DNA from: an uncultured Oscillospiraceae bacterium
GTDB taxonomy: Bacteria > Bacillota > Clostridia > Oscillospirales > Oscillospiraceae
Length of the DNA stretch: 64,000 nt
NCBI GenBank assembly: GCA_910589085.1
Contig: CAJUSG010000002.1
Coordinates: 1-64,000, forward strand
Direction of reading: 5' to 3'
Positions 9,335-17,842 of this stretch are shown piece by piece (the first letter of the stretch is position 1; the number at the start of each line of letters is the position of its first letter). The notes under the pieces were generated by a model. That model was given only the letters and a program-made list of their open reading frames with translations, did not search any database and had not been told where the DNA came from. The position numbers and the translations under genes are program-made.

Positions 9335-9418
9335 TGTAGGGCGCGACGACCCCGGCGCGCCGTCTCCCGAGGGTACCCGCTCTCCGTGGACGGCGGGCCG
9401 AGGTCGTCCCGCCCTACA
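9335..9418. repeat. Dispersed palindromic repeat element (copy B)
   Basis: Starts TGTAGGGCGCGACGACCCC and ends GTCGTCCCGCCCTACA, the same termini as copies A and C with a different centre. It fills the rest of the fabH-fabK gap. Confidence 0.85.
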
Positions 9419-9441
9419 ACGTCCTGTGGGAGACAGGGGCT

Positions 9442-10383
9442 CTACCACCGCAGCAGCGCCCCGGCCCAGGTGAGACCGCCACCGAAGCCCACGGTCACGA
9501 TCCGCATTCCGGGCTTGAGCTGTCCGCACTCGGCCAGCTCGTCCAGGGCGATGGGGATACTGGCGGCGGAGGTGTTGCCGTAGCGGTCCATATTTTTGAA
9601 AAACAGGCCCTCCCGGGCCCCCAGCCGCTTGGCCACAAAGTCGATAATCCGGGCGTTGGCCTGGTGGCAGACCACCAGGTCCAGGTCGTTCACGGAGGCC
9701 AGCCCCTCCTTTTCCAGCAGCTGGCGGATGGATTTCTCCACCACCTCCACGGCGAAGCGGAACACCGCCCTGCCGTCCATATGGATGGCGGAGGGCACCG
9801 GTCCCGGTCCCTGGACCCGGATGCTCTCCGGGTCCCCCCGGGAGCCGAAGACGGTGTGCCAGCTGCGGTCCTCCGCCCGGCGGACCACCGCCGCCCCCGC
9901 CCCGTCCCCGAAGAGGACGCAGGTGCCGCGGTCGGTGTGGCCCATGACCCGGCTGATGACCTCCGCCCCCATCACCAGGGCGCAGGGCCGGGGAGCGTCT
10001 GCCAGCAGGGCGTGGGCGGTTTTCAGGCCGTAGAGAAAGCCGGCGCAGGCGGCGTTCAGGTCGAAGCAGAGGGTGTCCTCCTCCAGCCCTAGCTCCCGCT
10101 GGAGCAGACAGGCGGTGGAGGGGCTGGCGTGGTCGGGGGTGAAGGTAGCCACCAGGCACACTCCGATATCCGCCGCCGTGATCCCCGCCCGGCCCATAGC
10201 CTGTCGGGCGGCGGAGACGGCCAGGTCCAAGCCGGTCTCATCGGTGCAGAAATGCCGCTGATGTATCCCGGTGCGGCTGAACACCCACTGGTCGGTGGTG
10301 TCCACCTGACCGCTCAGCTCCTCGTTGGTCACCACCCGGGCCGGCAGGCACCGGCCGGTGGCTAAAATCTGGGGTGCGCTCAT
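9442..10383 (-). CDS. fabH: 3-oxoacyl-ACP synthase III (FabH)
   Basis: Starts fatty-acid synthesis by condensing an acyl-CoA primer with malonyl-ACP. It has 313 residues. The nucleophile Cys lies in DLNAACAGFLYGL (about 105-117), the catalytic His in CHQANARIID near 240, and Asn in RYGNTSAASIP near 270. The C-terminal GFGGGLTWAGALLRW is typical. It overlaps the accA stop by four bases. Confidence 0.96.
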   Translation of the reverse strand: MSAPQILATGRCLPARVVTNEELSGQVDTTDQWVFSRTGIHQRHFCTDETGLDLAVSAARQAMGRAGITAADIGVCLVATFTPDHASPSTACLLQRELGLEEDTLCFDLNAACAGFLYGLKTAHALLADAPRPCALVMGAEVISRVMGHTDRGTCVLFGDGAGAAVVRRAEDRSWHTVFGSRGDPESIRVQGPGPVPSAIHMDGRAVFRFAVEVVEKSIRQLLEKEGLASVNDLDLVVCHQANARIIDFVAKRLGAREGLFFKNMDRYGNTSAASIPIALDELAECGQLKPGMRIVTVGFGGGLTWAGALLRW

Positions 10384-11204
10384 GGTTCCTCCCTCTCCGC
10401 CGGGGCCAGGTTCTGCCCCATGGCGCGGAACATATCGTATCTCTGCCGGGCCAGGGCAGGGCCCCTCAGCTTATCCAGAGCGGCCAGCTCGTGGGTCAGC
10501 GCGGCATCCACCGTGCGGAAAACAGCTTCCCAGTTGGTGTGGGCGCCCCCCTCGGGCTCCCGCAGCACCCCCTGGACCATGCCGCCCCGGCGCAGGTCCT
10601 GGGCGGTGAGCTTCATCACGCCGCAGGCCTCCCCAGCCCGGGCGGCGTCCTTCCACAGGATGGAGGCGAAGCCCTCGGGGGAGAGGACGGAGTAGACCGC
10701 GTGCTCCAGCATGAGCACCCGGTTGGCCACGGCCAGGGCCAGGGCTCCGCCGCTGCCCCCCTCCCCGGTAATCACCGAGATGACGGGCACCTCCAGGGCA
10801 CTCATCAGTGCCAGACACTGGGCGATAGCCTCCCCCTGACCCCGCTTCTCCGCCTCTTTGCCGGGGTAGGCCCCCGGGGTGTCCACGAAGGTGATGATGG
10901 GCCTGGAAAATTTCTCCGCCTGCCTCATCAGCCGCTGGGCCTTCCGGTAGCCCTCGGGGGAGGGCATCCCAAAGTTGCAGCAGAGGTTTTCCTCCAGGTT
11001 TTTCCCCTTCCGGTGGCCGATCACCGTGACGGGCCGGCCGTGGAACCGGGCGATGCCCCCTAAAATACTGCCGTCCTCGGCGCAGAGGCGGTCCCCCCGC
11101 TGCTCAAAGAAGTCGGTAAACAGGGCGTCGATAAAGTCCGCCGTCCCCGGACGATCCGGGTGGCGGGCGATTTTCACTTTTTCCTCCGGGCTGTAGCGGC
11201 TCAT
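10380..11204 (-). CDS. accA: Acetyl-CoA carboxylase carboxyltransferase subunit alpha
   Basis: With AccD, transfers the carboxyl group from biotin to acetyl-CoA to make malonyl-CoA. About 274 residues. It starts MSRYSPEEKVKIARHPDRP. The crotonase-like core includes FGMPSPEGYRKAQRLM and GEGGSGGALALAVAN. ATG 11204 overlaps the accD stop (ATGA). Confidence 0.96.
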   Translation of the reverse strand: MSRYSPEEKVKIARHPDRPGTADFIDALFTDFFEQRGDRLCAEDGSILGGIARFHGRPVTVIGHRKGKNLEENLCCNFGMPSPEGYRKAQRLMRQAEKFSRPIITFVDTPGAYPGKEAEKRGQGEAIAQCLALMSALEVPVISVITGEGGSGGALALAVANRVLMLEHAVYSVLSPEGFASILWKDAARAGEACGVMKLTAQDLRRGGMVQGVLREPEGGAHTNWEAVFRTVDAALTHELAALDKLRGPALARQRYDMFRAMGQNLAPAEREEP

Positions 11205-12055
11205 GTGCGTCCCCCCTTCTCGTGGAGGGCCAGCAGCTGGGCCAGCACCGCCCGCCACTGGCTCCGGGGGACGATCCGGTCCAGAAAACCGTGGTCCAGC
11301 AGGTACTCGGAGCGCTGGAAGCCCTGGGGCAGCTGTTCCTTGATGGTCTGCTCAATGACCCGGGGGCCGGCGAAGCCGATGAGCGCCCCGGGCTCGGCCA
11401 GCATGATGTCCCCCAGGGAGGCGAAGCTGGCCGTCACCCCGCCGGTGGTGGGGTGGGTAAGACAGGAGATGTACAGCCCGCCTCCGCTCTGGAACCGCTG
11501 GACGGCGGCGGCGGTCTTGGCCATCTGCATCAGGGAAAAGATGCCCTCCTGCATCCGGGCGCCGCCGCTGGCCGAGAAAATCACCAGGGGCAGCTTTTTC
11601 CGGGCGGCGTACTCGGCGGCCCGGGTGATCTTCTCCCCCACCGCCGTGCCCATACTGCCCATGAGAAAGCGGCTGTCCAGCACGGCGAAGACCGCCCGGC
11701 GGCCCTCAATCTGGCCCAGGGCAGCCACGGCGGCGTCCTTCAGGCCGGTGGACTGCTCCAGGTCAGACAGCTTCGACCGGTAGCCGGGAAAGGAGAGGGG
11801 GTCGGCGGGGGTCAGCTTCTCCTCCAGCTCCTGAAAGGAGCCGGGGTCCAGGATATTGGCCAGCCGGTAGTAGGCCCCGATGGGGGCGTGAAAGCCGCAC
11901 CTGGGGCAGACCTGCAAATTGCGCTCCCACTCCAGGCTGGCGCTCTCCTCCCCGCAGGCGGAGCATCCGGTGCGCCGGGAGGAGGTGATTTTCCCCTCCC
12001 GCATGGCCCGGTAGGTCAGCAGACGGTCCCGGCGCCGGGAAAATGTTTGATTCAC
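11201..12055 (-). CDS. accD: Acetyl-CoA carboxylase carboxyltransferase subunit beta
   Basis: Zinc-ribbon-bearing beta subunit of the carboxyltransferase. It has 284 residues. The four-cysteine zinc finger CSACG...CPRCGFH is near residues 32-54. The crotonase core has SGGARMQEGIFSLMQMAKT and the HPTTGGVTASFASLGD oxyanion region. It overlaps accC and accA by four bases each. Confidence 0.96.
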   Translation of the reverse strand: MNQTFSRRRDRLLTYRAMREGKITSSRRTGCSACGEESASLEWERNLQVCPRCGFHAPIGAYYRLANILDPGSFQELEEKLTPADPLSFPGYRSKLSDLEQSTGLKDAAVAALGQIEGRRAVFAVLDSRFLMGSMGTAVGEKITRAAEYAARKKLPLVIFSASGGARMQEGIFSLMQMAKTAAAVQRFQSGGGLYISCLTHPTTGGVTASFASLGDIMLAEPGALIGFAGPRVIEQTIKEQLPQGFQRSEYLLDHGFLDRIVPRSQWRAVLAQLLALHEKGGRT

Positions 12056-13443
12056 GTCTCTCCCTCCATCAGGCGGTCACAGGTCCGGACCAGCTCCAGA
12101 AGCCGGTCCAGATTTTGATCCAGATAACCAGTATCGTACTGCCCCCGGACAAACTCAGAATCGTGCATAATCAGATGGGCCAGGGCCGCGTTGGTGGGGT
12201 AGCCCTCGATAATCAGCTCCTCCAAAGCCCGGCGCATCCGCCGGATGGCCTCCAGCCGGGTGGGGGCGTGGACCAGCACCTTGGCCACCAGCGAGTCGTA
12301 ATAGGGGGGCACCTCGTAGCCGGTATACAGGGCGGTGTCCACCCGGACGCCCGGTCCGCCGGGCAGGTGGAGAAAGGTGGTCGTCCCCGGACAGGGCATA
12401 AAGCCCCGCTCCGGGTCCTCAGCGTTGATCCGGCACTCGATGGCGTGGCCTGCCGCCTTCACATCCTCCTGCGAGAAGGACAGGGGCAGGCCGGAGGCCA
12501 CCCGCAGCTGCTCTTTTACCAGATCGATGCCGGTAACCAGCTCGGTGACCGGGTGCTCCACCTGAATCCGGGTGTTCATCTCGATAAAGTAGAACCGCCC
12601 CTCGGGTGACAGGACGAACTCCACCGTCCCCGCCCCCACGTAGCCCGCCGCCTGGGCGGCGGCCACGGCGGCCCTGCCCATCTCCTCCCGCAGGGCGGGG
12701 GTGAGGGCTCTGGAGGGGGACTCCTCCACCAGCTTCTGGCGGCGGCGCTGGATGGAGCAGTCCCGCTCCCCCAGGTGGACCACGTGGCCCTGGGTATCCG
12801 CCATAATCTGGAACTCAATATGCCGGGGGTTGACCACCAGCTTCTCCAGATAGAGCTCCCCGTCGCCGAAGCAGGCCACCGCCTCGGCCCGAGCCTCCTG
12901 AAAGGCGCTGTCGATATCCTCCGGGCCGGCGGCCTGGCGCATCCCCCGGCCCCCGCCTCCGGCGGAGGCCTTCAGCAGGACGGGATAGCCCACCTCCTCC
13001 GCCAGCTTTTTCGTCTGGCGGACATTCTTCAGGGCCCCGTCGGAGCCGGGCACCACCGGCACCCCGGCATTCCGGGCCAGGGTCCGTGCGGCGGACTTAC
13101 TGCCCAGCTTTCGGATCACCGCCCCCGAGGGACCGATGTATTTCAGCCCCTCTCCGGCGCACCGGTCGGCAAAGTCGGGATTTTCTGACAGAAAGCCGTA
13201 GCCTGGATGGATGGCGTCGCAGCCGGTGGCCAGCGCCGCCGACAGGATCGCCTCCTGATTTAAGTAGCTGTCCGCCGCCTTGGCCGGGCCGATGCACAGG
13301 GAGCGGGTGGCCAGCTGGGCAGCCAGGGAGCTCTCGTCCGCCTGGGAGTACACCGCTACCGTCTCAATGTCCAACTCCCGGCAGGCCCGGATAATCCGCA
13401 GGGCAATCTCCCCCCGGTTGGCAATCAACACACGCTTAACCAT
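12052..13443 (-). CDS. accC: Biotin carboxylase
   Basis: ATP-dependent carboxylation of the biotin on AccB. It has 463 residues, slightly longer than the usual 445-450. It begins MVKRVLIANRGEIALRIIRA. The ATP-grasp glycine loop KASAGGGGRGMR is near 160-171, with EMNTRIQVEHPVTE near 290-303. ATG 13443 fits homologues. A four-base gap follows accB. Confidence 0.97.
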   Translation of the reverse strand: MVKRVLIANRGEIALRIIRACRELDIETVAVYSQADESSLAAQLATRSLCIGPAKAADSYLNQEAILSAALATGCDAIHPGYGFLSENPDFADRCAGEGLKYIGPSGAVIRKLGSKSAARTLARNAGVPVVPGSDGALKNVRQTKKLAEEVGYPVLLKASAGGGGRGMRQAAGPEDIDSAFQEARAEAVACFGDGELYLEKLVVNPRHIEFQIMADTQGHVVHLGERDCSIQRRRQKLVEESPSRALTPALREEMGRAAVAAAQAAGYVGAGTVEFVLSPEGRFYFIEMNTRIQVEHPVTELVTGIDLVKEQLRVASGLPLSFSQEDVKAAGHAIECRINAEDPERGFMPCPGTTTFLHLPGGPGVRVDTALYTGYEVPPYYDSLVAKVLVHAPTRLEAIRRMRRALEELIIEGYPTNAALAHLIMHDSEFVRGQYDTGYLDQNLDRLLELVRTCDRLMEGET

Positions 13444-13447
13444 GGTC

Positions 13448-13849
13448 TCACACCCTCCGGATTCGGAACAGGGGCGCACCCATCCCCACAGCCTCACCAT
13501 CCCGGGCCAGAATTTCCTCCACCACGCAGTCGGCGGGGGCGGGGACCTCGCTCATCATCTTCATGGCCTCAATCAGGCACAGGGTATCCCCCTTCTTCAC
13601 CTGAGCCCCCGCCGTCACATAGGGGGACTCCTCCGGGGCGGAGGCTGCATAAAACACCCCCACCAGAGGGGCGGACACCACCTCGCCCTGCTCCTCCCGC
13701 TCCGCCGGGGCGGCGGGAACGGCGGCAGGGACGGAGACAACCGCCTCCTTCCGCAGCGCCACCCGTTCCCCCTGGTGCTCCCACTCCAGAGTGGTCAGGC
13801 CGGAGGCTCCGAAGCGGTCCATCAGACTGTAAAGCTGCTGCAATTCCAT
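13448..13849 (-). CDS. accB: Biotin carboxyl carrier protein of acetyl-CoA carboxylase
   Basis: A 133-residue carrier. N-terminal helix MELQQLYSLMDRF, an Ala/Pro/Glu-rich flexible linker (about 45-60), and the C-terminal biotinyl domain with the biotinylation motif LIEAMKMMSEV near residues 95-105. BirA is not in the window. Confidence 0.95.
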   Translation of the reverse strand: MELQQLYSLMDRFGASGLTTLEWEHQGERVALRKEAVVSVPAAVPAAPAEREEQGEVVSAPLVGVFYAASAPEESPYVTAGAQVKKGDTLCLIEAMKMMSEVPAPADCVVEEILARDGEAVGMGAPLFRIRRV

Positions 13850-13868
13850 ACGCGGCCTCCCCGATTTC

Positions 13869-14105
13869 TCAGCCCTGCTTGCCCTTGATGTAGTCCAGAA
13901 TGTCCTGAACGGTGTGGATCTTCTCCAGGTCCTCGTCCTCGATCCCAGCGCCCAGCTTCTCCTGAAGGGCCATGGACAGCTCCACAATCTCCAGCGAGTC
14001 GGCCTCCAGGTCCTCAACCAGGTTGGTATCCAGCTTGATGTCCTCCACATCGCAGCTCAGCGTCTCCACAATGATGTCCCGTACATTCTCAAATGTGATC
14101 TCCAT
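13869..14105 (-). CDS. acpP: Acyl carrier protein
   Basis: A 78-residue acidic carrier with the phosphopantetheine Ser in EADSLEIVELSM (near 36-47). It starts MEITFENVRDIIVETLS. It is first gene of the operon, so its mRNA carries the promoter-proximal operator at 14153-14200 in the leader. Confidence 0.97.
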   Translation of the reverse strand: MEITFENVRDIIVETLSCDVEDIKLDTNLVEDLEADSLEIVELSMALQEKLGAGIEDEDLEKIHTVQDILDYIKGKQG

Positions 14106-14152
14106 ATCAGTATGACCGTCCTTTCAAAGTCTGGCATCCATTTCGCCAATTA

Positions 14153-14200
14153 ATATTCAAGTATTTTATCTAAATATTTTTAACTAAAATACTTGAGTAT
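14153..14200 (-). promoter_or_regulatory. Paired operator of the fab operon (probable FabT-like site)
   Basis: Two near-palindromes, ATATTCAAGTAT at 14153-14164 and ATACTTGAGTAT at 14189-14200. Together they form a perfect 11-bp inverted repeat (CAAGTATTTTA, 14158-14168; TAAAATACTTG, 14185-14195). They lie just downstream of the -10 box, a position where a bound repressor would block the start. The likely binder is the MarR protein encoded at the operon end (inference). Confidence 0.7.
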
Positions 14201-14201
14201 T

Positions 14202-14229
14202 ATTATATGAAAAGCCCTCCCATTGTCAA
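14202..14229 (-). promoter_or_regulatory. Sigma-A promoter of the fab operon
   Basis: On the minus strand TTGACA (14229-14224), a 16-base spacer and TATAAT (14207-14202): consensus hexamers, hence a strong promoter needing repression. Confidence 0.88.
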
Positions 14230-14230
14230 G

Positions 14231-14400
14231 AAAAATTTTCTAATCCGCTCCCCTTTTCTCTGTTTCCTACAAATACCATCCCCTTTACAGGTCTGATTTC
14301 CATCGGACTGAAGCGTCCCCGCAGTGTATATCATCAAACGCGGCACAGGCACTGCCATCGCAACGCTTCATCGTAAACCTCTCTCAATATGAAAAAAGAT
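14231..14400. other. Intergenic stretch, nothing recognised
   Basis: Lower-GC sequence between the fab promoter and the HPr terminator. No reading frame with a plausible ribosome binding site, no tRNA and no known RNA motif was seen. Confidence 0.5.
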
Positions 14401-14436
14401 GCAAAAACCCGCAGAAATCAAAGATTTCCGCGGGTT
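14401..14436 (-). terminator. Terminator of the PTS operon, after ptsH
   Basis: On the minus strand AACCCGCGGAAATC pairs with GATTTCTGCGGGTT around a 3-4 base loop and runs into TTTTTGC. It closes the long PTS operon. Confidence 0.88.
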
Positions 14437-14480
14437 CTCAGCCGCCCCTCAGATTTGAGCCGGCAACGCTGATATTTCCT

Positions 14481-14756
14481 TTACTCTCCCAGTCCGCTGT
14501 CAATCAGGGCGATCAGGGCATCCACAGCCTCCTGCTCGTCCGCTCCCTCCGCCGTGATGGATACCTTGCTTCCCAGCGACATCCCCAGCGTCAGAACCGT
14601 AATGATGGACTTGGCGTTGGCCGGCTTCTTGTCCGGCTGAGAGAGGTTGGCGATCTGAATATTTGATCTCCACCTGCTGGCCTCTTTGACAAACGTGCTG
14701 GCGGGACGGGCGTGGATTCCATGGGGGTTGATTACCGTTGTATCTCTTGTGTACAT
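14481..14756 (-). CDS. ptsH: HPr family phosphocarrier protein
   Basis: Small cytosolic phosphocarrier between enzyme I and EIIA. It has 91 residues. The phosphorylatable His lies in NPHGIHARPAS (near 10-20), and the HPr-kinase Ser region appears as NAKSIITVLTLGMS near 48-61, so CcpA-type regulation is possible. The body (SRWRSNIQIANLSQPDK) departs from housekeeping HPr. Last gene of a sugar-specific operon next to its own enzyme I, which suggests a dedicated rather than general phosphocarrier. Confidence 0.93.
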   Translation of the reverse strand: MYTRDTTVINPHGIHARPASTFVKEASRWRSNIQIANLSQPDKKPANAKSIITVLTLGMSLGSKVSITAEGADEQEAVDALIALIDSGLGE

Positions 14757-14801
14757 AGCCGTTATCTGGCAAAGCCCGAGGGCTTCGCGCTCCTTTCTTA
14801 A

Positions 14802-16499
14802 TCATCTCATACAGTTTTCTGCCTCTTCGGCTGTGGCAGAAGCGCAAACCGCCTCCGCCAGGGATTGCAGCTGGGGCATGGTCCTGCCGGCCAGCGCCTG
14901 CTTCACATAGGGAAGCGACGACAGCGGCATGGACAGCTTCTGAAAGCCCATGCCCGCCAGCACAGGGGCCGCCAGCCGGTCGCCCCCCAGCTCTCCGCAT
15001 ACGCTCAGGGGCTTTTGGGCCTGCTGAAAGCATTCGGACACATAGCAAAGCACACGGAACAGGGCCGGATGGTAGCTTTGGTAGTACTGCGCTACGCCTG
15101 GATTCCCCCGGTCCGCGGCCGTCAGGTACTGGCACAGGTCGTTGGTGCCCACAGAAGCAAAGTCAACCTCCTGCGCCACCTTGTCCGCAATCAGAGCGAT
15201 GGCCGGGACCTCAATCATAATACCGAATTTCACATCGCCGCTGTACGGAATACGCTCCGCATCCAGCTCGGCCCTCACCTCCGCCAGGGCCTCCTTTGCC
15301 CGGCGAATATCATCCAGCGAACCGATCATAGGGATCATCAGCCACAGATTTCCATAGACGGACGCCCGCAGGGCCGCCCTCAGCTGGGTGCGGAACAGCT
15401 CCCGGTGCTCCATACACAGCCGAAACGCCCGGCAGCCGAGGAAGGGATTTTCCTCGTGGGGCAGCGGGTAGTAGGGCAGTGACTTGTCCCCCCCGATGTC
15501 CAACGTTCTCAGCGTCACCGGCCGGGGCGCGTAAAACAGCAGGGCTTTTTTATAGGCCTCAAACTGCTCCTCCTCCGTGGGCATATGCCCACTGTTCATG
15601 TAGAGAAACTCCGTGCGGAAGAGCCCCACATAATCCGCCCGTTCCGTCCCCTCCAGCTCTTCGGGCCGTGAGGAGCCGATGTTGACCCCCAGCTGCAGCG
15701 GCACCCCGTCGGCGGTAGCCCCCGGTTTATCCATAAATTCCGCGGCGAGGGCCTTCTCCCACAGATGCCGGGCCTGTTCCGCCTCCATCGCCCGCCTCGT
15801 ATCTCCATCCGGCGCCAGGATCACCCTGCCGTCCCCTCCGTTCAGGATCACAGGCATCGCCTCCTCCGCGCTCTCCATCAGTCCGGAGACCCCCAGCACC
15901 GCCGGGATATCGTAGCTTTTGGCCAGAATCGCCAGATGCGAGGTCATTCCTCCAATTTCCGTCACAATACCCAGGACATTTTTTCGATCAAGGACAGCCG
16001 TTTCAGAGGGCAGGAGGTCGTGGGCCGCCAGAATAACCGGGCGGGACAGCCGTGAGAGCGAGGCCTCCTTTTCCCCCGCGTAGTTGCGCAAAAACCTCCT
16101 TTTCACATCCCGCAGGTCGGCGGCCCGCTCGGCCAGAATGTCGTCCCCGCAGCTCTCCAGCAGCCCGGCAGACTGTTCAAACGTCAGGTCCGCCGCCCTG
16201 TCCGCGGGGAACCGGCTCTCGGTAATCAGGCCGCGAACCGATTCATCTATCGACGGATCATTTAACAGATCCAGGTGGACGGAAATAATGGCGCTGCTCT
16301 CCGGCGTATCCGTCAGGGCCTCCAGGGCGCTCAGCTCTGAACAGGACGCCGCCATAGCCGCCTCATACCGCTGCAGCTCCCCGGGAACATCCTCCTGCCG
16401 GATCGTCTCCTGGCTGATATTTGGGATAAACGGGCGATAGATTTCAATTTCTCCGATTGCGATTCCGGAGCATACGCCCTTTCCCTTCAGGGTAATCAT
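14802..16499 (-). CDS. ptsI: Phosphoenolpyruvate-protein phosphotransferase (enzyme I)
   Basis: Transfers phosphate from PEP to HPr. It has 565 residues, full length. The active His is in EIGGMTSHLAILAKSY (near 185-200); the canonical motif is GGRTSHTAI, so two flanking positions differ. The PEP-binding barrel has GLFRTEFLYMN, GGDKSLPYY and the C-terminal CGELGGD (usually CGEMAGD or CGELAGD). These changes and the operon position suggest a specialised paralogue. The ATG overlaps the RpiR stop. Confidence 0.95.
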   Translation of the reverse strand: MITLKGKGVCSGIAIGEIEIYRPFIPNISQETIRQEDVPGELQRYEAAMAASCSELSALEALTDTPESSAIISVHLDLLNDPSIDESVRGLITESRFPADRAADLTFEQSAGLLESCGDDILAERAADLRDVKRRFLRNYAGEKEASLSRLSRPVILAAHDLLPSETAVLDRKNVLGIVTEIGGMTSHLAILAKSYDIPAVLGVSGLMESAEEAMPVILNGGDGRVILAPDGDTRRAMEAEQARHLWEKALAAEFMDKPGATADGVPLQLGVNIGSSRPEELEGTERADYVGLFRTEFLYMNSGHMPTEEEQFEAYKKALLFYAPRPVTLRTLDIGGDKSLPYYPLPHEENPFLGCRAFRLCMEHRELFRTQLRAALRASVYGNLWLMIPMIGSLDDIRRAKEALAEVRAELDAERIPYSGDVKFGIMIEVPAIALIADKVAQEVDFASVGTNDLCQYLTAADRGNPGVAQYYQSYHPALFRVLCYVSECFQQAQKPLSVCGELGGDRLAAPVLAGMGFQKLSMPLSSLPYVKQALAGRTMPQLQSLAEAVCASATAEEAENCMR

Positions 16500-17368
16500 T
16501 TTATTTTCCTCCCGTTTGGGTCTGGAACCTCGTAGGAGAGTTTTGTCATCTGGTTCAGCTTTACAGACCGCGTTCTATAATCTGAATAGTCCAATTTAAT
16601 CAGATTCAAGAACAGCGCGTCGACAATGCAGTTCATGGACAGCCTGAGCATACAGCTGCGCAGAAAGGTCCGGGCGCCGTACTCCATCACCTTAAAATTC
16701 ACGTTGGACAGGGATTGGATCGTGTTCGCGGCAGACCGTGTGATGGAGATCACACTCATCCCCTTCTTGCGGGCCAATTTTGCGAAGTTGACCAGATCTC
16801 TGGTTTCACCGGACTCAGACAGGACGATGAGCACATCGCCCACCTCGCAGTTAAGCAGCCGCGCATACAGCAGGGAGCTGTGTGAATTGGTAAACGAGTC
16901 AATCCCGATGTTCTCCAGGCGGTAGCAGATGTACTCGCTCAGATAGTAATTGCGCTCGGAATACCCCGCCACCATAACCTTTCGGGCCTGATAAACTGCC
17001 TGCACCGCCAAGTCGATATCCTCTATGCTGTTCATGGAGAGGGTCATATTAACAATCGTATTATACTGCTGGGCCAAGAGGGCCGTTGTCGTCGCGGTGT
17101 CGTCTGTCTCTGAGACGTCCATGTTGATAAACTCGTCTGCGTTTTCCACCCCAACATCATTAATCATTTGTCTGTAGCTGCCATAGCCTAGCTTTTTGGA
17201 AAAACGGATAATTGTGGGCTGGCTCACGCCTGATGCCTCTGCCAGCGCGCTGGAACTCATACCGCGGACACTCTCTCTGTGCTCGTCGATATAGGCGGCA
17301 ACCTTCTGCTCAGAAGCGGTCAGGTCTCCTGATATAAATTGAAGCTTATGATGGAATAACATCGGCAT
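16496..17368 (-). CDS. MurR/RpiR family transcriptional regulator
   Basis: A 290-residue regulator with an N-terminal HTH_6 domain (about 1-80; ALAEASGVSQPTIIRFSKKLGYGSYRQM is the usual helix-turn-helix, read in two parts) and a C-terminal SIS sugar-phosphate isomerase-like domain with VLSESGETRDLVNFAKLARKKG. It senses a phosphosugar and probably controls this PTS operon, binding near 24181-24211 (inference). AGAGGAG lies eight bases before ATG 17368. Confidence 0.93.
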   Translation of the reverse strand: MPMLFHHKLQFISGDLTASEQKVAAYIDEHRESVRGMSSSALAEASGVSQPTIIRFSKKLGYGSYRQMINDVGVENADEFINMDVSETDDTATTTALLAQQYNTIVNMTLSMNSIEDIDLAVQAVYQARKVMVAGYSERNYYLSEYICYRLENIGIDSFTNSHSSLLYARLLNCEVGDVLIVLSESGETRDLVNFAKLARKKGMSVISITRSAANTIQSLSNVNFKVMEYGARTFLRSCMLRLSMNCIVDALFLNLIKLDYSDYRTRSVKLNQMTKLSYEVPDPNGRKIK

Positions 17369-17391
17369 GGCGGCAGCTCCTCTCCATAAAT

Positions 17392-17820
17392 TCAGAGAAT
17401 ATCGTCCTCATCCGCTGTCTCTGCCAGGTCAACCGGCTTGACCATACTCAGCCCGCCGCGGGCTTCGGCCAGCATTTCCTCCAGCTCTTCATCGCTCACC
17501 TCAGCCCCGGCAAAGGACAGGCTCGTGACAAAGGCCAGATTCATCCCGTTAAACATCCGCACATTTGGATACTGGACCAGTCTTGTGGCGGCATTGGACA
17601 CACTGCCGCACAGCAAATCCGCGACTACAAACACACGGTCCTCCGGGTTCTGCAAAATCACCTGTTCAATGGCGGACGCAATAGTCTCCGGCGCTTCTCC
17701 CGGCATCAGTCCAAAGGTCTGGAGTTCGCCAATATCGCCCACCAGCATCCCCAGGGCATTCGCCATCCCCTCCGCAAGTCTGCCGTGAGAAATGAGGAAA
17801 ATTCTCTTTTTCATAACCAT
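17392..17820 (-). CDS. PTS mannose-family EIIA component
   Basis: A 142-residue cytosolic EIIA. It begins MVMKKRIFLISHGRLAEGM with the phosphoryl-accepting His in ISHG. The core VFVVADLLCGSVSNAA matches the EIIA-Man fold. AAGGGG precedes ATG 17820; a second ATG lies two codons on. It would receive phosphate from HPr and pass it to EIIB (23579-24076). Confidence 0.92.
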   Translation of the reverse strand: MVMKKRIFLISHGRLAEGMANALGMLVGDIGELQTFGLMPGEAPETIASAIEQVILQNPEDRVFVVADLLCGSVSNAATRLVQYPNVRMFNGMNLAFVTSLSFAGAEVSDEELEEMLAEARGGLSMVKPVDLAETADEDDIL

Positions 17821-17842
17821 TATACACCCCTTTTTCCACAAG

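Noticed and set aside
9212..10159. Long open frame extending fabK upstream by about 300 codons
   Set aside because: The extension is Arg/Gly/Pro-rich antisense-like translation of fabH in another frame; FabK homology begins at 9211.
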